Below are positions 11,782-22,534 of a stretch of 64,000 nt of DNA, piece after piece. How positions within the stretch are numbered: position 1 is the first letter of the stretch; each line of letters begins with the position of its first letter. The DNA is from Eutreptiella sp. 'Long Island Sound 2002' (Eukaryota > Euglenozoa > Euglenophyceae > Eutreptiales > Eutreptiaceae), in NCBI GenBank assembly GCA_964036045.1, contig OZ038385.1:30572306-30636305 (forward strand), written 5' to 3'. The notes under the pieces are model-generated. The model searched no databases, was not told the origin of the DNA, and worked only from the letters and a program-made list of their open reading frames with translations. The position numbers were made by a program, and so were the translations under genes.

Positions 11782-13381
11782 ATGGTGAACTGGGACGAGG
11801 CGGGCAAGACGTGGCCGCAGCCCCAACCCCATGCGGCGCGCCTACTGCGTGGGTTGCTGTGGGGGCAGCAATACCGCCACAGCAATCCCCAGTGCGAAGG
11901 CGGCATGCCCGGGAGCTTCGAGCTCCGCGAGGACATGGGCGAGGACCGCCTGCGGGCAGTGGAGGAATGGCTGCGGGCCGAAGGGTATGAGTACCGCTTC
12001 CGCCGCAAGCGCTGGAGGACGTGGACCCGCCCGGACAGGCCCGGCGAAGGGCTGCGCCCTGACGGGATTGAGGAGGACGAGAAGCCCAACGAGTACCCGT
12101 CAGGCGCCTCGATCAAGTTCTCCATGTGGGACATGATCGAGAAGGAGTTCCCGGAGCTGGGGAACGAACGCAGGCTGCAGGGCAGCACCAGCAGCGCGTC
12201 TCCTGGGAAGGAGAAGCGTTCCGCCGGGGACAGGAGGCGGGACAAGAAGTGGCGGGAGTACCAGGAATCCCTGGCTGCCGAAGCCGCCCAAAGCGCCAGG
12301 GGCGGAACCCCAGCCCACGGGCCCCGATGGGCCAATGGCGGTCACCACCCCGGCCACACCACCCTTGGTGACTTCCTGGAAGTCGCCAGGCAGGCCAAGG
12401 CCAAGCCCCGTCCGCTGCTCCTGAGGAAGTCAGGCCCCAGCAGCGACGTGGAGTCGGCCCACCGCGGGAGGATGCCGGCCGACCAGGCCAGCTCCAGCAG
12501 CAGCGTCGCTCCCCACCAAAAAGATTTGGCGCGCGCCTGCGAGCGCACCTGTGGGGTGCCCTGCAACCTTCGGGTTGCCCGGCAACGGGCCACGCAGCAG
12601 AACGCTGCTGTGGAGGGCGCCGTCGGCATCGCCCATGAGGAGGCCAGCGAGTGGGGCAGAGGCATGGACTACCACGCCTCGACCGTGGCAGCCATCGCGG
12701 CCGGTCTCACGGCTGCGGCCGCCCATGAGGCAGTGGCTGCCCGGATCAGGGGTGAGGTGGCGGCAACCGCCGAGGAAGCCCGCCTGACCCAGGGAGCCAT
12801 GCAAGGAGGCCGAGGTGAAGGTGCTGGAAGAGGCGCTTGCCCAAGAGAGGGCAAAGAAGGAGGCGGAGGAAAGGGCCCACGCCGAGGCAACGGCCAAGGC
12901 CCAAGCTGACGCCGCCAAGAAGGACGCCATCGAGGCCGCGCGACCGAAGGTCGCTGAGGAGGGGGCCAAGACGGAGGCGGAGTTGGCGGCGTTGGAAGCG
13001 GAGAAGGCTCGGCTGCAGCTGGACCGGGAAGCCGAGGCGGCTCGTGCCCGGGAGGAGGCCGAAGGGCGAGCTGCCGCAGCCACGGCCGCCCCAATGGAGG
13101 AGGCAGAGGCCAAGCTCCGCCGCAAGACTCCCCCGGGAGGATCCCGAGTGGAGACCCTTCGAAAGCTTTTCGAAGGGGACGCCTCCTCCAAGATGACGCT
13201 GGACGAGGTCGACACAGGCAGCAGTGGGAGCAGTGGCCCCACCGCCTACCGACAGAGGAAGGGTAAGGGGAAGACCCCCGAGAGGCCACGGAGGCCAGCG
13301 GGCGGACACCCCCACAACAGTGACCCCTTCTTCACCGCAGGCAAGGGGATGAACGAGGCCGCCGACATCGCCGAGGAGTAG
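11782..13381 (+). pseudogene. Element B upstream ORF (ORF0), frameshifted, coiled-coil C-terminus
   Basis: This extra ORF precedes gag. The first part (11782-12909) encodes a charged protein with a tryptophan/arginine-rich N-terminal segment; at about 12800 the frame switches to 12815-13381, which holds a strong Ala/Glu/Lys heptad-like coiled coil (about residues 1-100 of that frame) and ends EEADIAEE-like before a TAG. The break looks like a single indel, because the coiled coil starts right where the first frame becomes Gly/Arg noise. I do not recognise a family; it could be the N-terminal half of a split gag or an accessory structural protein. The following gag starts 26 bp after the stop in another frame. 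Confidence 0.6.
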
Positions 13382-13407
13382 CTGGCGGAGGAGGCGGAGA
13401 CGTCCCC

Positions 13408-16173
13408 ATGGAACCGGAAGGTGAGGATGAGGATCCCCCTGCTCCCTACCGGAGCTCGGAGTCTTCCGAGACAGAGACGCCCAGGTGGGGCGACATGGAC
13501 GAGGATGATGACATGGACTTCGACTACACGAAGAAGCCCCCATCCTCGGACCCACCGAGGCGACCCGGCGGAGACCCACCGGGACCCCCTGGCGGAGGAC
13601 CATCAGGACCCCCGGGAGGACGCCCACCAAGTGGACCCCCTGGAGGCGGACCACCGGGCGGGGGAGGACCCCCTGGACCGGGCGGACCCGGCGGAGGCCC
13701 TCCTGGAGGACCCCCTGGGGACCTCGACGACCCACCAGGGGACGGCAACCCGGATGCCACCCCGCGGTGGATTGTCTACCTCCGCAGGAGGGTCCAGTCC
13801 CTCAAGCGCGAGGTAGACACGGGCAAGGGCGAGATGACTCGCATCGCCAGGGTCGCCGCGCGCGCACAGAGAGAGCTGGACATCGCCAAGATCGAGATGG
13901 TCAAGAGCGCCAACGTCGCCACCGCCACCGGGAGGCAGCTGGACATCGCCAGGGCCGAGACCAGGCAGCTGAACAAGGTCATCAGCGGCCTGCAGCATAG
14001 GTTGGACGTGCTGGAAGCCCGTGGGAGCGTCGGCAGCGACCACCAACCCCTGGAGTCTGGCTCGTCGGACGATGGCTGGGGACCCGGACCAGGTCCAGGC
14101 AGACCCCACGCCCCCGGCGGAGCCCCCAGGAGTCGCCCCAGCGCCAGTGCCCCCTCTCTCAACGCCCCCTCTCACCACAGCGCGGGCCGCCGCAACGAGC
14201 GCGTGCCGCCCGGCAGTGGCAGTGAGGATTGGCGTGATGAGTGGCTCAGCGCGGAGTACCACAACCGCCATGCTCCACCGCGAACACCGGTACGCCCCCG
14301 ACGCCCCGCACCAGCCCCGGAGCCAATCCCAATGGCTGGTGGACGTTATGGTGGACTCAGGGATGAGGTCCCCAGAGGAGACGTGGAGTGGGATGTCGGC
14401 GGATCTGAGGACCTGAACCTGGACCTGCAGGAGTTCGACATTTCCCCGCCGCGTGGTGTACGACGGGAGGCCGCTGAACGCAGCCGCCGGCGCCGTGATG
14501 AGGAGGCATACATGGAAGGGGTACAGCGTGAACATCTAGGTTCAGCGTACATGGAGGAACCACGGCGTGGCCACGCGGATACCGGGGAGGAGATGGAAGT
14601 GGCAGCCGTGGGAGTCCGTGGGAGAGGCCGATGGGAACCTCGGTCGACCTCGCGGCCGGCGTTCATGGTCTCTAAGGCCGCGGATGCCGCCGTGTGGGAA
14701 GACTTGAAGGACATCAAGCCCCCCATGTACGATGGCAACCCCCTCAACCTCGACCGCTTCTTGGAGAAGCTGGACGATTTGGGGGTGACCGTCACTGAGG
14801 ACATGGATCCCGCAGATGCGGAGAAATATGTCTTCAGACGGTTCAGGTACCGCCTGCCGGAAGTGCTCCAAGAGCTATACTTTGTGGCGACCAAGGAGGG
14901 GAAAATCAAGACCCTCAAGGAAGCCAAGAAGTGGCTCAACGAGCAGGAGCGGGTGGACGCTCCGCAGGTGGCTGCCAAGCGCTGGAAGTCCATCAAGCTT
15001 CAGCATGATGGACGGGAGATCCGCCTACGGGACTGGCGAGACTTCCGAGGGCAATACACCCTCTTCCGCCGCAACGTGGAGGACTGGAACGAGGGTGACA
15101 AGCAGGCTCGCCTGCTCTCCATGCTGCCGGAAGCATGGATCAAGAGGGTCACCAAGGAGGAAGCCAAGAGGGCCAAATCCAACCACACGGTCAAGATGAT
15201 GCTCCCCAAAGAGTATCATACGAACGTGGTGGCTTGGACGAGGAAGAACGTGGCCCGGGATGTCAAACGGCACTCCCTGCGGAACGCTCTCCTCATCACC
15301 GTCTCGGGCGATCGCGAGAAGACCGCGATGTGGCGCCTTGACGACTGTGACGTGAGCGACCAGACAATCTGTCTGCAGGCCATCCCGGCGCGGATGAGCT
15401 GCGACGAGATCCTGGAGTGGGTTGGAGAGGAAGTACTCAAGGAGTACCGGAACCTCCACCACACCCGCGGGTTGAGGCCCGGCGACCGCGACGTCAACTA
15501 CGTTGGCGAGGGGCCTGGCGGGGAAGCTGCCATGGACCCAGCGGGAGCCGATGGCCATGAAGCTCTCGTCGACGATGACGACGACGATGAGCCCGCCGAG
15601 ATGGCCGTTTGTGCCTTTGTGGCCCACAACGGCGCGGGGAGCAACCGGGGGAGCTGGAAGCCCCTGCAGCCGGGCTGGAAGAAGAAGGAGAAGAGGGACC
15701 CCCGCCGCATTGGCGACCCTCCACTGTCCTTTTGGGAGTTCATACGAGCTCACCCTCACGGCTGTTTCGTGTGTTATGGGAGGAAGAAAGGCTTCAACCA
15801 TGACCACCGAACATGCCCCACCCACCAGGCTGACACGGAGGCGTACAAGAAGGCGCATGGGTCGAAGAAGCGTGCACCCGCGGGTATCCGGGAGGCCAAA
15901 GTGGAGGACGACAAGGACGAGCTCTCCAAGCTGATGTCGATGGGGACCGAGTTAGCTAAGGAGATCCAGGAGATTAAGAGGAACTGGGTCCCCAGGTCGG
16001 ACAACAAGAACAAGGAGAACAACGAGAACGACAGGAACAAGGACAAGGACAAGAAGCCTAGGAACAGGGGAAGGAAGAAGGGTGTCAACGAGGTCGATGC
16101 CGAGGAGAGTGCCCCTATACTTCCACACCCGACGCCCCCTAGCGGAGCCCCTGCAGCCAAGGGCCCCAGCTAG
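13408..16173 (+). CDS. Element B Gag polyprotein
   Basis: A 921-codon uninterrupted ORF starting at the ATG after the ORF0 stop. An acidic N-terminus (1-50) is followed by a Pro/Gly collagen-like tract (about 50-110), a coiled coil (about 125-205) and an Arg/Pro-rich spacer. A capsid-like helical region of the retrotransposon gag type begins near residue 430 (WEDLKDIKPPMYDGNPLNLD) and continues to about 650. A possible zinc-binding cluster lies at about 785-805, spaced C-x2-C-x8-H-x4-C, unlike the standard CCHC knuckle. A Lys/Asn-rich basic tail ends the protein. Expected role: particle assembly and RNA packaging. The protease frame downstream lies in the -1 frame relative to gag. Confidence 0.82.
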   Translation: MEPEGEDEDPPAPYRSSESSETETPRWGDMDEDDDMDFDYTKKPPSSDPPRRPGGDPPGPPGGGPSGPPGGRPPSGPPGGGPPGGGGPPGPGGPGGGPPGGPPGDLDDPPGDGNPDATPRWIVYLRRRVQSLKREVDTGKGEMTRIARVAARAQRELDIAKIEMVKSANVATATGRQLDIARAETRQLNKVISGLQHRLDVLEARGSVGSDHQPLESGSSDDGWGPGPGPGRPHAPGGAPRSRPSASAPSLNAPSHHSAGRRNERVPPGSGSEDWRDEWLSAEYHNRHAPPRTPVRPRRPAPAPEPIPMAGGRYGGLRDEVPRGDVEWDVGGSEDLNLDLQEFDISPPRGVRREAAERSRRRRDEEAYMEGVQREHLGSAYMEEPRRGHADTGEEMEVAAVGVRGRGRWEPRSTSRPAFMVSKAADAAVWEDLKDIKPPMYDGNPLNLDRFLEKLDDLGVTVTEDMDPADAEKYVFRRFRYRLPEVLQELYFVATKEGKIKTLKEAKKWLNEQERVDAPQVAAKRWKSIKLQHDGREIRLRDWRDFRGQYTLFRRNVEDWNEGDKQARLLSMLPEAWIKRVTKEEAKRAKSNHTVKMMLPKEYHTNVVAWTRKNVARDVKRHSLRNALLITVSGDREKTAMWRLDDCDVSDQTICLQAIPARMSCDEILEWVGEEVLKEYRNLHHTRGLRPGDRDVNYVGEGPGGEAAMDPAGADGHEALVDDDDDDEPAEMAVCAFVAHNGAGSNRGSWKPLQPGWKKKEKRDPRRIGDPPLSFWEFIRAHPHGCFVCYGRKKGFNHDHRTCPTHQADTEAYKKAHGSKKRAPAGIREAKVEDDKDELSKLMSMGTELAKEIQEIKRNWVPRSDNKNKENNENDRNKDKDKKPRNRGRKKGVNEVDAEESAPILPHPTPPSGAPAAKGPS

Positions 16174-16193
16174 GGCGGTCGCAGGATGGTGTC

Positions 16194-17483
16194 GTGGGAA
16201 GCGCCACAGCATCCCAGTCGGGAGTCGATAAGCACAAAGGGAATTCCGCGGGCGGAAGGCCCGGTCCGGCACCCAGTCGCGGTGGCGGGGTGAGGGCAAG
16301 TGAAGGCACGAACCCTTGCACCCGTCCATCCTTCGCGAACAAGAATGTGTTTGATGTACTTCAAGATCTATCCGAGAGTATCGGAGGATCACCCGGACCG
16401 CAGCTGGATGCTGCAGATGGGCAGCCTGAGCCCATTGTCCACGACCTGCACCAGTCGCTTGTTGAGCTTCTGGAACGGCCGGAGATCCTGAGCTTGCACG
16501 CCGTGCGCCGAGTTGGGCGTGAGCGGCAGTTGCACCTTAAGGTCCGTGCCTTATGCGGGGAAGTGGGAAAGGTCTTCGACGTGTTGGTCGACACGGGAGC
16601 ACATGTCAGCTTGGTCAAGGCTGGCCTACTTCCACCAGAGTGTTTGACCAACAGTCGGAAACCTGTCAGGCTGAAGGCCGCGAACGGCCAGTACATGGTG
16701 GAAGGCACGAAAGAAGCGGCCATCGGGCTGCGGTTCGTGAACCACCGTGAGCTGAGCCGCCCAGACCTCGGCAAGGAAATCCTCCTGCAAGGTCGCTTCT
16801 ACGAGGCCGAGATGGACTGGGGCATGATCGTTGGGTACGACTTCATGATGGAGACGGACTCCGGCGTTCTCCCGGCCCAGGCTTCAATGACCCTGTACCA
16901 GGACGACCAGCTCTCTTGGCTTTCGTCACCTGAGCACCATGTGGAATGCCAATGGATCCACCCGGAACGCAATCAGCTCCAAGTAGCCGCGCTGGACACT
17001 GAGCCAACTGGGCCAGCAAACCAGGAGTACGGCGTAATGCCTGAAGTGGCGAGCCGAGTGGTTGCGGACCTGGGAGCTTCGGATCTAGCCCTGGATGCGT
17101 TCTCTTCAGGAACCTCCACCCATCTTCGGGTTTGTGAGAAGTACTGGAGCGCACAGGACTCCGCGTGGAGGAAGCACTGGGGTCCGCATCAGGGCTTGAT
17201 GTGGATCCATTGCCCCCGGTGGGACATTCCAAGGGCGGTACCGAAGATACGCAAGGACCGCTCAAAGGCAGTGCTGGTTGTTCCTATGGGATGCACCGAG
17301 GAGGAAAGTACCCGACATTGGGTAGTCTCATTGACCAACATGACCTTAAACAAGGTCGTCCTACCGGCTGGAGAGACTGTCTATCAGGACGCTAAGGGAC
17401 AGCCCATGCCACCCCAGAGATGGCCAACGGAATTCCACTATGTGGATGCGGTACCACGGATTTGGTGTGTGTCAACCGCATAA
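16194..17483 (+). pseudogene. Element B pol part 1: protease and Dam-like domain
   Basis: The protease has the aspartic signature LVDTGAHVSLV with the catalytic Asp in DTG (16590-16598, about residues 133-135). About residues 295-420 form a domain like the DNA N6-adenine-methyltransferase-like region known from DIRS elements: it starts LALDAFSSG and continues to WIHCPRWDIPRAV (HCPRW at 17208-17222), then KAVLVVPMG. Where E1 and E3 have NPPF, this copy has HCPRW, so methyltransferase activity is doubtful. The frame ends at 17481 and pol continues in the frame that opens at 17420, so an indel lies in 17420-17483. The start used by ORF calling is GTG; translation in life probably comes by frameshift or fusion from gag. 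Confidence 0.75.
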
Positions 17484-18319
17484 TAGCAGAGCCATGGCGG
17501 CAATGCTTTGCGGTTTCCCCTGTTGACATCGGAGAATCGGAAGACCCCCTCACAGAAGAGGAGTTGGATCTGGTTCAGGGGTATATGGATCAGCCCTTTC
17601 ACGACTGGGGAAGCCAGCGTGAGGGCAAAGGCCAGGACAAAGCCGGGTGGGAAGTGGACTCGATCGTCTCTGGTTCCTATGACGGGGATACCTTCGTAAG
17701 GAGGGTACTGGACCACATGTCCAGCCAGGACGAGGCAATCGGAGGCAACCCACCCACCTACGGCGACCTATTCCGAGGCAAGACCAGAGATGGCCCTTTG
17801 GGCCACCTGGGAAGACCACCTGAGCCGAAACAGAGTGGGATCGCTGCCCCTCAAGTAAGCTCAGTGGTCCAGGTGCCCGGAAAAGCCAAGGCGGAGTCCG
17901 ATGATTGCCCCAAGATCCAGGCATTGAGGGCCAGGCTGAAGCAGAAGTATGGGGACACCTTCTTCAGCGGAAAGCCTGTGTTTCCCCCACCGGTGCGTGG
18001 ACCGTATGGCGAGGCCAAGATACGACTGAAGCAGGACCCCCGTGTGTATCAGCACCGGGAGTTTGCCCTGAGGGGCGAGAGGAAGGAGGCCATGGAGAAG
18101 ATCCTCCGTGACTTCATCGAGAGAGGCTGGCTCGAGCCGTGCCACTCCGAACGGGCCTCTCCGTGCTTTGTCGTCCCCAAGAAGGTGGCCGGTGAGTGGC
18201 GGCTCGTGGTCGACTACCGCGGCCTAAACGCCGAAACGCAGCATGACAGCTATACGCTGCCCCTCATTGAGGAAATGCTGCAAAAAACAACACCGGCGGA
18301 GGATCTTCACGGTGATTGA
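17420..18319 (+). pseudogene. Element B pol part 2: linker and N-terminal RT
   Basis: After an acidic linker, RT begins near residue 165 (ALRARLKQKYGD), followed by the fingers (SPCFVVPKKVAGEWRLVVDY near 18160-18222) and the start of the palm (YTLPLIEEML). It ends early because of an added base in the A-rich stretch near 18280-18290; the palm continues at once in the frame of 18243-18881. The conserved order shows one original pol, now cut by indels. Confidence 0.85.
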
Positions 18320-18881
18320 CCTGAAACATGGTTATCATCAGATGCCTCTGGCCGAGGAGTCCCGGGCCTGCACAGCCATGAGCACCCCACTTGGACCTCT
18401 CCAGTGGAAGGTGATGCCCATAGGCGTTACCGACGGCAATGCGGCTTTTCAGCGGATGCTGGAGAAGCTGCTTGAGACGGTGCGTGAGTGTGCGGACCCC
18501 TTCGTGGACGACGTGATCATCGCGTCTGGGGGCCCCAGTATGAGCTACGAGGAGCTCCTGGAGGCACATGAGAGGGACGTCACTCGAGTGCTGGACCTTC
18601 TGGCTCGGCACAAACTCACGAACAGCAGTGACAAGGCCACCATTGCGGTAAGCGAGGTGGTCTTCGCTGGCCACGTAGTCAGGAACGGGCAGCGAAAGCC
18701 CACACCTGGCAAGGTGGCTGCGATCGAGCACTGGGAAAAGCCCAAAACGGTCTCTGAGCTACGGGCGTACTTGGGGTTCTGCAACTACTACTCGGGGTAT
18801 ATCAAGATGTATGCCGAGTATGCAGCCCCCATGACGAACATGCTCAAGGGCAACCCAGAGGAGACTGGTCTGGGATGCTGA
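18243..18881 (+). pseudogene. Element B pol part 3: RT palm and thumb
   Basis: It contains FTVIDLKHGYHQMPL (motif A Asp), the catalytic box FVDD at 18501-18512 (Phe in place of the usual Tyr of YxDD, both Asp present), and the thumb and connection LRAYLGFCNYYSGYI near 18757. It terminates at 18879-18881, shortly before RNase H continues in the next frame at 18904. The intervening ~20 bp suggest a short deletion. Confidence 0.85.
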
Positions 18882-18903
18882 TTCCAACCGTGCCTTTGAG
18901 GGG

Positions 18904-21081
18904 ATGGAGCAGGCGCTGCTGTCCGCAGTGGGTCTGCACCTCGTGGATCCTGACGGAGGGTTCGTCCTGCGCACCGACACTTCCGACTACGCTGTTGGCG
19001 CTGTGTTGGAGCAAGTGCTTGACGATGGGAGGCACGTGCCCGTGGCCTTCTGGAGCCGAGTCCTGGCAGAAGGCCAGAGACCGACTTGGACGCCCCGAGA
19101 AAAGGAGGCGTATACCATCGTCATGGCTCTCAGGAAATGGGCTGGGTACATAGCCCTCCATCCTGTCACCGTCTGCACCGACCATCAGAGTCTGCAGTCG
19201 TGGCACAAGGAGCACGTGGACACCCGCTCTGGTCCCGCCTCCCGACAGGCAAGATGGCATGAGACCTTGGCCAAGTTCGATCTCACGGTTGTGTATGTTC
19301 CTGGTAAGGACAACACCGTGGCGGACTGTCTCAGCAGGTGGGCCTATCCCGCCAGCAAGGGCATGACGGACGTGTCTGCCCATGGCGATGAGGCTGAGAC
19401 CGCTGAAGCCAAGAGGATCATTGAGATGGAGCGCCTGATGGAGGAGGAGGGTATTAAGTGCTTCGTCGTCATGGCTGCGGATGCCCCCCTCGGAACGAGG
19501 ATGGGCGGAGCGGTCAGAGTACTCGCCCCTGATGGAGCTGAGTCCGACAAGCACCTCTTCCCTGAGTCTTGCCTCCAGGACGACTGGACCGACGACTACG
19601 CTAAGTCTGAGGCCTTTGTGGCCGAGTATAGGGCAGTGACGGACCTTGTTGACGGGCAGAAGTGGCCAAAGGGGCTGACTGAGGAAGATGGCAAGCTCTA
19701 CTGGAATGGTAAGCTGCTAGTACCAGAGTCCCGAGTGCTCGAGCTGTTTGAAGCTTGGCACCACCACATGATGCACCCAGGGGTCAAGAAGCAAGCCCTT
19801 GACATGCAGCGCCGGTTCGGGATCGACCAGATCAATCTCTACACCGCCAGGAAGAAGGTCAGGAAGGGTTGCTCGGTCTGTCAGGCCTGCAATCTCGATA
19901 ACCGGAACGTCCGGGGGGAAGCCCAATGGACCCCGGTTCCTGACCAGCCCATGGAGAGCGTGGCCATGGACATCTTCTCCATGCCCGAAGTGCACATTGG
20001 CAAGGAGACCTTTGACTGTGTGGTTCTTTGTGTGGATCACCACAGTGGCTACGTAGTAGCTGTTCCGGCACGCAAAAAGGGGTTGCTTGCCAAGGAAGTG
20101 GCAGTCATGATGATTAGTCATTGGCTGACCGTCTTTGACATCCCCCGCACCATTTGCAGTGACCGAGGGCCCCAGTTTACTGGTGGCTGGTTCAAGGCTA
20201 TGTGTTCCCTCATGGGAATACGTCATGCCAAGAGCGTCGCCTATCTCAGCCGGTCTAACGGCCGAGCTGAAGTGGCTGGACGGCAGCTGTTCGAGAAGCT
20301 GCGCAAGATTCACATCACCAATCCACGTCGGAACTGGTTTGAGGAGATGTGGCCCGCTCTGAAGGCCCATCATGACACCCCCACTCCGGGTGGTTTGTCC
20401 CCTCACCAGATTCTGTTCGGCAGGGACCCCCTGGGTCGGGGACTTCCCTTGTCTGGTGATGGCATGGCTATGGACGCCAAGGAATTCTTCGCGCGGCAAG
20501 AGGCAACGGCGCGTGACATCCGCCAGCAGCTCGAGAAGGAGCATGCTGAGCGTCAGAAGTCCGCCCCGAGCTCGACAGCGCAGAAGTTCAGGGTGGGAGA
20601 CCCGGTGTGGGTGATCAGACCCCGCCCTATGGGCACCCACCGCACCAAAACCTGGTTCACACCCGGAGAGGTGGTCCGCAGGATTGGTGAGGACACCTAC
20701 CGCATCAAGGTGGGTCACGGACAGTTGAGGGAGCGCCACGAGAGTCAACTCCGTGTGCGGGAACCCGACCTCCGTGGCCAGCATGTGTCCCTGAGCTACG
20801 CTGCACATGAGACTGATTCGGACGACGACTATGCTGAGCAGGACGACTATACAGTCGAGAAGATCCTGGCTCAGCGTCCGAGCGCCTCGGCACCCGGAGG
20901 CCTGGAGTTCAAGGTTCGTTGGCGAGGCTATGGGCCGTCCCACGACACCTGGGAACCCGTCTCCTCGTTCGTGCCGCGGGTTAATACTCCCTTCAAGGAG
21001 TACATCCGCAAGCACAAGACCAAGATCCATGTATCGGACTTGGCAGCACTCACCCGGGCGATTGCAGCCAGGGGTGCCTGA
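18904..21081 (+). pseudogene. Element B pol part 4: RNase H, integrase, chromodomain
   Basis: A 725-codon open segment. RNase H has RTDTSD (~24), REKEAY (~66) and CTDHQS (~91). Integrase has an HH-CC zinc finger (HHMMHPG ~286 to CSVCQAC ~325) and a DDE core: Asp in MDIFSMPE (~356), Asp in CSDRGPQF (420) and Glu in GRAEVAG (456), giving 35 residues between the last two (DD35E). A GPY/F-type module follows (VWVIRPRP to YRIKVG). A chromodomain (20848-20970) reads YTVEKILAQ, FKVRWRGYGPSHDTWEP; such domains direct chromovirus integration to marked chromatin. All catalytic residues are present, so this section is intact; the element is disabled upstream. Confidence 0.92.
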
Positions 21082-22523
21082 TCAGCGCCCTGAGCTCTCC
21101 CCTGATGCGTTTTGAGCGCTTGTTTGGTCGACGGATCGTCCCTAACTTGCTTGCTCTCTTCCATCTTCCGGTGACCTGCCATCGAAGTGGCCATAGACCC
21201 CCCCCTGCTGAATCCAGAGGAGGATGGCCCCTCTCTTCAACTTCTATTCGTCAGTCCCCCCCCTGCTGAATCCTTGCAAAACCAGGTAGGGCGACTGACC
21301 TTGACTTTTATGAGCTCTTAGGGCCTTGAAGCCCATACGTCGTTGCGCAACGGATGCCGCTGTCATCGGCATTGCAATTTTTGGTGTGTGGTCTGGTCCC
21401 ATGGCACTTGCGGGATCCAGACCAGTCGACGTGTGTCTGCAGACTATATATGGCCTGAACTCAGGCGCTTTCCTGTCCACCCTCCTGCATATGCCTTATC
21501 CCTACCGGGGCGTGGTTTGGCGCTCTATCCAGAGTGTGTTTACACGCCTATTTACCCCGCTTATTGCTTGTTTTTCTGTTCCCCAGGATATGTGCATCTG
21601 TATGTCAGGTATTGTCAGTCCGTCGCCAGATAGGGACTGTTTTTCCCCCCGAAGTCGCCGTGTACATGCTCTTCCATAAGGTCCACCCTGGACCAGTACC
21701 TAAGTACCAATTCTTCTGTTTGAGTGCCCGTGATACCGTGTGCCCTAGTGGCTGTGATGTGCTGAGATCCTGATGGCGCCAGGCGGGAAGCCCAGTTGCC
21801 TGACTACACTCCCAGCGGTCCGCCACTGTCAGTCCCAGTGTGAGCCTACCGACTCGCAGACGCACTTGCAGTCGGGTGGCGACCTCCGGTGTTCCTGACC
21901 TCGGTCAGTCTGCCTGGGAAACTGGTGGTTTGAGGAGTCGACGCCTCCGCCCACACTGCATGAGGACTCCCTCATGTATGGCCTTCTTGGTAATAGAGCG
22001 AGGAAAAAAACGGCCTTGATGCCCGATCGCTTAAGGAGGAGCTCGTTCGGCTGTACCACTCTGGACTCGCGTCGTGGATATGGACATGGTGCGCCCGAGG
22101 AAGGACCCGTGGGGACTCTCCCCCAGCCGGCGGGCCTTGGGAAGCTTGGGGTAGCCTGATGGATCTTTGTGGTCGCTTTCGACCTGTGGGACCACCTCGG
22201 TCGTCGTGTGACGCCTATGTTGGCCGTGTATGCCACTGCCACTGTGGTGGTGACCGTTGCAGCCGGCACCCGGTGCGCCTGGTATGGGTTAATGGGTCCT
22301 TTGGATGCCGAACAATCGCCGCCAGGGCCCGGGACTTGATACTTGATACTATACTTGCAGTTACTAACAGCTACAGCACCGTACCTGTCTTACTGTGGGA
22401 TTTGGGCAGCCTAACCTGCAAATCAGCCTGAAGTGAGGATGTGACACCCCCCCCCTTCAGGGGATGGTCCTGGGTACCCGCTGCCATGCGTGGTGTTATC
22501 GAGCCCCCCCCAGGGTTTGCTCT
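21082..22523 (+). other. Element B 3' noncoding region
   Basis: About 1.44 kb between the pol stop and the polypurine tract. A small repeat CCCCCCCTGCTGAATCC occurs at about 21201 and 21257. No ORF in it has a recognisable domain; in particular there is no envelope-like sequence. Confidence 0.7.
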
Positions 22524-22534
22524 AAGGAGGGGGG
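22524..22534 (+). promoter_or_regulatory. Element B polypurine tract
   Basis: AAGGAGGGGGG lies immediately before the TG of the 3' LTR, the expected site for plus-strand DNA priming. Confidence 0.88.

Noticed and set aside
12430-13735. Long minus-strand ORFs opposite B ORF0 and gag
   Set aside because: Shadows of GC-rich coding sequence; Leu/Pro/Ser-rich without domains.
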